DNA from: Gammaproteobacteria bacterium UBA3532 | Lineage (GTDB): Bacteria > Pseudomonadota > Gammaproteobacteria > Enterobacterales > UBA3532 | Direction: 5' to 3' | DNA length: 12,503 nucleotides | Assembly (NCBI GenBank): GCA_002376965.1 | Contig: DFOV01000001.1 | Span: 2,128 to 14,630 of the forward strand | Shown: positions 6,939 through 12,503 of the stretch, in pieces | Position numbering within the stretch: position 1 is the stretch's first letter | Layout: the number at the start of each line of letters is the position of its first letter | The notes under the pieces: generated by a model | Database searches by the model: none | What the model was told of the DNA's origin: nothing | What the model saw: only the letters and a program-made list of their open reading frames with translations | Program-made: the position numbers and the translations under genes

Positions 6939-7336
6939 ATAAAATCATTCGTGTAGGCGATGTAATGAGCGAACACTTCACCCTGATTGATGGGCTGATC
7001 ACAGTCGCAGACGCTCTTAAGCTTATGAATGAAAATAATTATCGTGCCCTGATTGTCAACAAACGTAACGATGATGACGAATACGGAATGGTTAAACTAT
7101 CTGATATTGCCAAACTCGTGATCGCTAAAAATAGAGCGCCAGATCGCGTTAATGTTTATGAAATTATGGCCAAGCCAGTAGTTTCTGTACCCAGTAAAAT
7201 GAACATTCGCTATTGTGCCCGACTATTCGATCAGTTTGGTTTGTCTTCGGCCCCCGTGATCGATAATGATAAGGTCGTCGGTGTTGTAAGTTATGACCAT
7301 ATAGTAATGAATGGCTTAATGGAAGTTTATAATTAG
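6935..7336 (+). CDS. Two-CBS-domain regulatory protein, 133 aa
   Basis: The ATG overlaps the P-II stop as ATGA (6935-6938), with GGAGG 7 nt upstream, so it is coupled to the gene before it. The protein is essentially one Bateman module. CBS1 is about 7-64 (VGDVMSEHFTLIDG, then ALIVNKRNDDDEYGMVKLSDIA). CBS2 is about 75-130 (VYEIMAKPVVSVPSK, then SSAPVIDNDKVVGVVSYDHIV). Such pairs bind adenine nucleotides or related ligands and usually control a partner protein. With no catalytic domain of its own, this is a stand-alone sensor. In the operon it would be a second nucleotide sensor beside P-II, acting on the DUF1538 membrane proteins. That coupling is inferred from gene order only. Confidence 0.9.
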   Translation: MNKIIRVGDVMSEHFTLIDGLITVADALKLMNENNYRALIVNKRNDDDEYGMVKLSDIAKLVIAKNRAPDRVNVYEIMAKPVVSVPSKMNIRYCARLFDQFGLSSAPVIDNDKVVGVVSYDHIVMNGLMEVYN

Positions 7337-7346
7337 GCTCTAACCT

Positions 7347-7544
7347 ATGTCTCCCAATGAACAAGAAGTGCCCTCGCCTTGTGTCAGAAACTGCTGCTTA
7401 GACCCTGAAGATATTTGCCTGGGTTGCTTTCGCCATCTGGATGAAATTACTGGCTGGATGGCGATGTCGACCAGCCAGAAAAAAGTGGTTTTGAAGCGAA
7501 CGGAGGAGCGAAGGAAAAAGTATCCTCCCACTTTATACAAGTGA
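7347..7544 (+). CDS. DUF1289 cysteine-rich small protein, 65 aa
   Basis: The gene starts 10 nt after the CBS gene stop and is likely the last of the operon, though its ribosome site is weak. The sequence shows the DUF1289 pattern: SPC at 10-12, Cys16/Cys17, Cys24 and Cys27 (CLGC), then FRHLDEITGW and MS. A basic C-terminal tail follows. The conserved cysteines could hold a metal (zinc or Fe-S), but no activity is established for this family. DUF1289 genes are widespread and found in many contexts, so its link to the membrane system may be incidental. No clear terminator is seen in the 118 nt before the next gene. Confidence 0.85.
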   Translation: MSPNEQEVPSPCVRNCCLDPEDICLGCFRHLDEITGWMAMSTSQKKVVLKRTEERRKKYPPTLYK

Positions 7545-7662
7545 AACCCCAACCAAATTCATAAAAGCTTCATAGACAGCTCGACCTTCGTCGTAATTTC
7601 GTCATATATCCGAAATAAACTGAAAGCATTCGTTTAGCCTTTGTTAGGTAACAGGGATTGCT

Positions 7663-9387
7663 ATGTTTAATACCGAAGCGGTTATCACCGAAAAATTTCC
7701 AGCTGTAACCAAGTCGCCAAAGTTAGCACGCAAGATACTGTTTGCCGTGCTAAGACGAATCTTGCACGAAGATGAAATCGCCGAATTTTTACAAGACAAC
7801 CAGCACTGTGGCCCCATTGAATTTGTTGAGCGGGTTCTAGAATATTTTAACGTCGGCTATTCGCTTGCTTCGAAACAACGCATCAACGTGCCGACGACTG
7901 GCCGCAGTATTATCGTATCAAATCACCCGATTGGCTCTTTAGACGGATTGCTATTGATCCTGCTGGTCAGTGAAATACGCAATGATGTAAAAATCGTTGC
8001 CAACGACATGCTGACCCATTTAAAACCTTTGGCTCCTTTGATCTTGCCTGTCGACAATATGACGCATCGCTCATCAAGGCAATCGATTCAAAATATTATT
8101 GAAGCGCTGAACCAGGAGCAAGCAATCATTATGTTCCCTTCTGGCGAAGTATCTCGAACAACACCGTCAGGTATTCGCGACAGAATCTGGAATAGTGGCT
8201 TCCTGCGTATTGCTAAGGCAACCAATAGTCCTATTATCCCTGTTCATATTCATGCGAAGAACTCTCGCCTTTTCTACTTGGCTTCGATGCTTTATCGCCC
8301 GCTAGGCACGCTGTTGCTGGTGAACGAAATGTTTAATAAAAACCACAATGTTTTCCCCGTCAGTATTAGTGAGCCCATCCCCTATCAGCAAATTGGTGGA
8401 ATGGAACTACCCTTGCCAGTAAAAACCAAGCTGGTTCGCAAACACCTTTATCGTATAGGTCGCGGTAAGAAGCCGATATTCCGCACCGAAAAGCCCATTG
8501 CCCATCCAGAAAAACGCCAGGATTTAAAACGCGAGCTTGACGGTGCCGAGTTACTGGGAGAAACCAATGATGGCAAGATGATTTATCTTGTCGATTACCG
8601 CCCCGATTCTCGTGTTATGAAAGAGCTTGGGAGGCTCAGAGAACTGTCTTTCAGGCAGGTTGGTGAAGGCAGTGGCAATAAACGCGATAATGATCATTAC
8701 GATAAGTATTATCGCCACATTGTGTTGTGGGACGATGAGGAGCTGGAGGTTGTAGGTAGCTACCGAATCGGTGAGTGTGCCGAGATTGTCCGCGACAACG
8801 GTCTGCAAGGTTTATACTGCAGCACCTTATTTGATTTTAGTGACGAGTTTGTTCCGATCATCGAAAACAGTATCGAACTCGGTCGCAGCTTTGTTCAACC
8901 CAAATATTGGGGTCGGCGTAGCCTGGACTACTTGTGGTTTGGGATTGGAGCCTACTTGCGACGTAACCCGCGTGTTAAATACATGTTTGGCCCTGTCAGT
9001 ATCAGCAACAGCTTTCCAGATAGTGCCAAAAACCTGTTAACAGACTTTTATTCGCTGCATTTTGGCGATATTCACCACCTTGCACACGCCAAGAAGCCCT
9101 ATCGACAACTTAACGCCCTGCCCTCGGTAGTCGAGTTTGGTGGCGAGGACTACCATCAGGACTTTATTAAGCTAAAAGAAGCACTCAAACATATGGGCCT
9201 TAGCGTTCCAACGCTCTACAAACAGTACACGGAAATTTGCGATGCTGGCGGCGTGCGCTTTTTGGACTTCAATGTCGATCCTGATTTTGGTTTCTGTATT
9301 GATGGATTGGTATTAGTCGAAATAGGTAAAATCAAACAACGAGCAAAAGCCCGTTACATCGATAGTGAACTACGCGCGGTAAGCTAA
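7663..9387 (+). CDS. olsF: Bifunctional acyltransferase of the OlsF type (ornithine lipid synthesis), 574 aa
   Basis: There are two domains. The N-terminal part (about 60-270) is a lysophospholipid acyltransferase-like domain, with acyltransferase block NHPIGSLDG (87-95; H88 and D94) and FPSGEVSR (158-165). The C-terminal part (about 306-480) is a GNAT-like N-acyltransferase domain, with VGSYRI (about 364), LYCSTLFDFS and ELGRSFV (about 404), as in OlsB. Known from characterised OlsF: the C-terminal domain N-acylates ornithine with a 3-hydroxyacyl group and the N-terminal domain adds the second acyl chain, giving phosphate-free ornithine lipids at the inner membrane. The His-Asp spacing here is HX5D rather than HX4D, which I associate with this branch. 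Start ATG at 7663 follows CAGGGA by about 7 nt. Databases often label such proteins 'hemolysin'. The ornithine lipid role is inferred from domain order. Confidence 0.82.
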   Translation: MFNTEAVITEKFPAVTKSPKLARKILFAVLRRILHEDEIAEFLQDNQHCGPIEFVERVLEYFNVGYSLASKQRINVPTTGRSIIVSNHPIGSLDGLLLILLVSEIRNDVKIVANDMLTHLKPLAPLILPVDNMTHRSSRQSIQNIIEALNQEQAIIMFPSGEVSRTTPSGIRDRIWNSGFLRIAKATNSPIIPVHIHAKNSRLFYLASMLYRPLGTLLLVNEMFNKNHNVFPVSISEPIPYQQIGGMELPLPVKTKLVRKHLYRIGRGKKPIFRTEKPIAHPEKRQDLKRELDGAELLGETNDGKMIYLVDYRPDSRVMKELGRLRELSFRQVGEGSGNKRDNDHYDKYYRHIVLWDDEELEVVGSYRIGECAEIVRDNGLQGLYCSTLFDFSDEFVPIIENSIELGRSFVQPKYWGRRSLDYLWFGIGAYLRRNPRVKYMFGPVSISNSFPDSAKNLLTDFYSLHFGDIHHLAHAKKPYRQLNALPSVVEFGGEDYHQDFIKLKEALKHMGLSVPTLYKQYTEICDAGGVRFLDFNVDPDFGFCIDGLVLVEIGKIKQRAKARYIDSELRAVS

Positions 9388-9410
9388 AAAGCAGTGAGAA
9401 AAACTAGAAT

Positions 9411-10262
9411 CTAGCGAAGCTTGACCGCTGGCTCGCCATCAGCCTGCGCATGTTGCGATACGGCTTTTCCCATTGCCTCTGCAACAGTTAAGCGCAATTG
9501 CTTGGCGCAAAAGCTCGATTTTAGGCGATCCGCAGTATCTAGATAGAGGCCCTCATTGTAATCATCAATGACCGGATGAAGGTGAGCAACATAGTCACAT
9601 TCATCCGGCTCAACATCAGCTCTAATCAACTGCCCTAGAAAGAACTGGTCAATCACCTGACGCTCACCTGGGGCATTATGAACGCGAAGTGAGTCAATTA
9701 GTTGGGCCGTTATCAGCGGCTCTGTGCTATCCTCGATTTGTTTTAGAACCTGATGAACATCTGTATCAGAGTTATCTATTAGCAGAGGTTTAGAAGGTTG
9801 CTGAGTAGCAACCTCCTTCAGAGAAGCCTCGATAAGCTTTTCGGAAATAGCCCCCAAATGAGGTGCATCAGCATTCGCTGGTTCAGGTTTGGCTTGCAAC
9901 TCTTGATAAGCAAGCGCCTCGTTACTAGCTGAAGCCGCTTGCGAAAATTTTTGCTTTGTAGAAGACTCTTGTCTGGCGTTAAGCTCAGAACGTTTTATCG
10001 ATTCAGGGCTAGCATTTGATTCCTGGGTGGCCATTGCTTGCTCATTGACGCTCATACCTGAACTCAACTGCTCAACCACGCCAACCGCGTTATTGCTGGC
10101 ACCTTCTGCTAAAATCAAATCATCTGACAATGAAGAGTCTTCTTTCACCGTGCGTTGAACAACCTGAAAGATCAAAAAGCCCCAGACTATAAAGCCCAGG
10201 GCAATTAATAAAAGGTAAACTTGATGGTATCGAGAAGAAAAAATTGAACTGTGTTCGTGCAA
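9411..10262 (-). CDS. Single-pass membrane protein with low-complexity linker, unknown function, 283 aa (TTG start)
   Basis: I do not recognise this protein. A frame from TTG 10277 is five codons longer, but that codon overlaps the ribosome site AGGAG (10274-10270). The TTG at 10262 is 7 nt downstream of it and is the better start. A short cytoplasmic N-terminus (about 15 residues) precedes one hydrophobic helix (about 15-36, VYLLLIALGFIVWGFLIF). A long polar region rich in Ala, Ser, Glu and Gln follows (about 45-155), then a better-ordered C-terminal part (about 165-265) with two cysteines. This layout suggests a periplasmic domain tethered to the inner membrane. The gene begins 24 nt after purA and is probably cotranscribed. 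Its stop is 23 nt from the convergent olsF stop. Confidence 0.75.
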   Translation of the reverse strand: MHEHSSIFSSRYHQVYLLLIALGFIVWGFLIFQVVQRTVKEDSSLSDDLILAEGASNNAVGVVEQLSSGMSVNEQAMATQESNASPESIKRSELNARQESSTKQKFSQAASASNEALAYQELQAKPEPANADAPHLGAISEKLIEASLKEVATQQPSKPLLIDNSDTDVHQVLKQIEDSTEPLITAQLIDSLRVHNAPGERQVIDQFFLGQLIRADVEPDECDYVAHLHPVIDDYNEGLYLDTADRLKSSFCAKQLRLTVAEAMGKAVSQHAQADGEPAVKLR

Positions 10263-10286
10263 AATTTCTCTCCTCAAGTATAGATA

Positions 10287-11822
<1,536 letters not shown>

Positions 11823-11891
11823 GAAATATGAGCGTTCATGTCTCACCCAGTTAAACTTACTGTCTTGGCGATAGCTCTCTGGCTGCGTGCT

Positions 11892-12503
11892 CTATAAAGA
11901 GACTATTATCCATTCCTCGTCTTTCCGCGCTAAAACGCGATCACAGTCGTCGCTGTAATCCGCAGCATCTCCACCTACTTGACGAATGACCACTTCACCT
12001 TCAGCGCGCAGAATCTCCACCTTGGAATCCAAGTCAGAGCAGTCATCAACCGGCGCTAGTATTGCCTTAGTAGTGCAGTTTTCACGCTCAGCTAAGGTAC
12101 TAAGTGTACGCAAATCCAAGCTAAAACCAGTTGCTGGACGTTGTCGACCAAAGCGCTCACCGATGTTGTCATATCGGCCACCTTGCGCAATGGCCCGCCC
12201 AACCCCTTGGCGATAAAGCGCAAATACCAGTCCGGTATGGTAGTGACACTCTCGTAATTCACTCATGTCGATATAACAATCAACACCAGGGAAGGAACGC
12301 TTCACCCGCGCGCAGATATCTTTCATTTGCTCAATAGCATCGGTCAGCAACGGCGAGCTAACTCCCAGTTCTTGTTCGGCTCTATCGAGAACGGTCTCAT
12401 CCCCCATCAAGCCAAGCAAGGCCAAAAAGGGCTGAGCTTGCTCACTTGAAATGCCACACTGCTCCAGCACATCAACAATATCTGATTCGCATTTGGTTTG
12501 CAG
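11892..12503 (-). CDS. hisZ: ATP phosphoribosyltransferase regulatory subunit HisZ (5' end cut by window edge)
   Basis: The frame is open to the right edge, beyond an internal GTG at 12470, so the N-terminal half is missing and 203 residues remain. HisZ is a catalytically inactive histidyl-tRNA synthetase paralogue. It forms a complex with short HisG and is needed for the first step of histidine synthesis and its feedback control. Supporting motifs are the class II synthetase-like YHTGLVFALYRQG, GGRYDNIGERFG and RPATGFSLDLRTL, in the order and spacing of HisZ. The short C-terminus (ending WIIVSL) and the lack of an anticodon-binding domain argue against HisS. The hisZ-purA order is common in gammaproteobacteria, often with hflX-hflK-hflC upstream, which would lie outside this window. 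Confidence 0.93.
   Translation of the reverse strand: MQTKCESDIVDVLEQCGISSEQAQPFLALLGLMGDETVLDRAEQELGVSSPLLTDAIEQMKDICARVKRSFPGVDCYIDMSELRECHYHTGLVFALYRQGVGRAIAQGGRYDNIGERFGRQRPATGFSLDLRTLSTLAERENCTTKAILAPVDDCSDLDSKVEILRAEGEVVIRQVGGDAADYSDDCDRVLARKDEEWIIVSL

Noticed and set aside
8771..9040. 89-aa frame inside the olsF-type gene
   Set aside because: It is an out-of-frame shadow of the conserved GNAT-like domain.
9404..9414. CTAGAATCTAG palindrome between the convergent olsF-type and 9411-10262 gene ends
   Set aside because: Arms are too short and lack GC pairs and a T tract, so it is not supported as a terminator.

Overview
This window looks like chromosomal DNA of a moderate-GC gammaproteobacterium, probably marine and polysaccharide-degrading. 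The hisZ-purA order on the minus strand, the OlsF-type lipid synthase and the secreted starch-binding amylase all fit a Cellvibrionales-like lineage. That placement is an inference from gene content, not a measured phylogeny. I see no insertion sequence, tRNA, rRNA, CRISPR array or phage gene.

Layout. From 1 to 2329 (minus) lies a large secreted GH13 amylase-family enzyme with a PKD domain and the start of a CBM20 starch-binding domain, cut by the left edge. Its 476-base upstream gap is not empty. It holds a strong candidate for a Fur-controlled small RNA (about 2624-2717, minus), with a sigma70-like promoter overlapped by a Fur box, a 5' hairpin, a linker and an 18-bp terminator hairpin with a T tract. 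Two minus-strand genes follow: an unrecognised 197-aa protein and a small two-helix membrane protein of DUF3592 type. Next is a gene-free, AT-rich stretch of about 1.1 kb (3943-5072) with four perfect DnaA boxes (TTATNCACA), one of them in an inverted pair with a near-perfect box, and an 87% AT tract between them. This resembles an origin or a DnaA-titration site, although no dnaA is in the window.

From 5073 to 7544 (plus) is a tightly packed, mostly overlapping operon: two tandem DUF1538 membrane proteins, a P-II family signalling protein, a two-CBS-domain protein and a small DUF1289 cysteine-rich protein. The first four suggest a membrane transport or channel complex of unknown substrate, gated by nucleotide or energy sensors. 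A separate plus-strand gene (7663-9387) encodes a two-domain acyltransferase of the OlsF type, expected to make ornithine lipids.

The right part is on the minus strand. It holds hisZ (cut by the right edge), a 297-nt spacer with a long base-paired element, purA, and a membrane-anchored protein of unknown function that follows purA closely. HisZ is the regulatory partner of HisG in histidine synthesis. PurA commits IMP to AMP synthesis. The histidine and purine routes share metabolites (PRPP, ATP, AICAR), which makes the structured purA leader a plausible regulatory site.

The most interesting items are the Fur-sRNA candidate, the DnaA-box cluster, the structured hisZ-purA spacer and the DUF1538/P-II/CBS operon.
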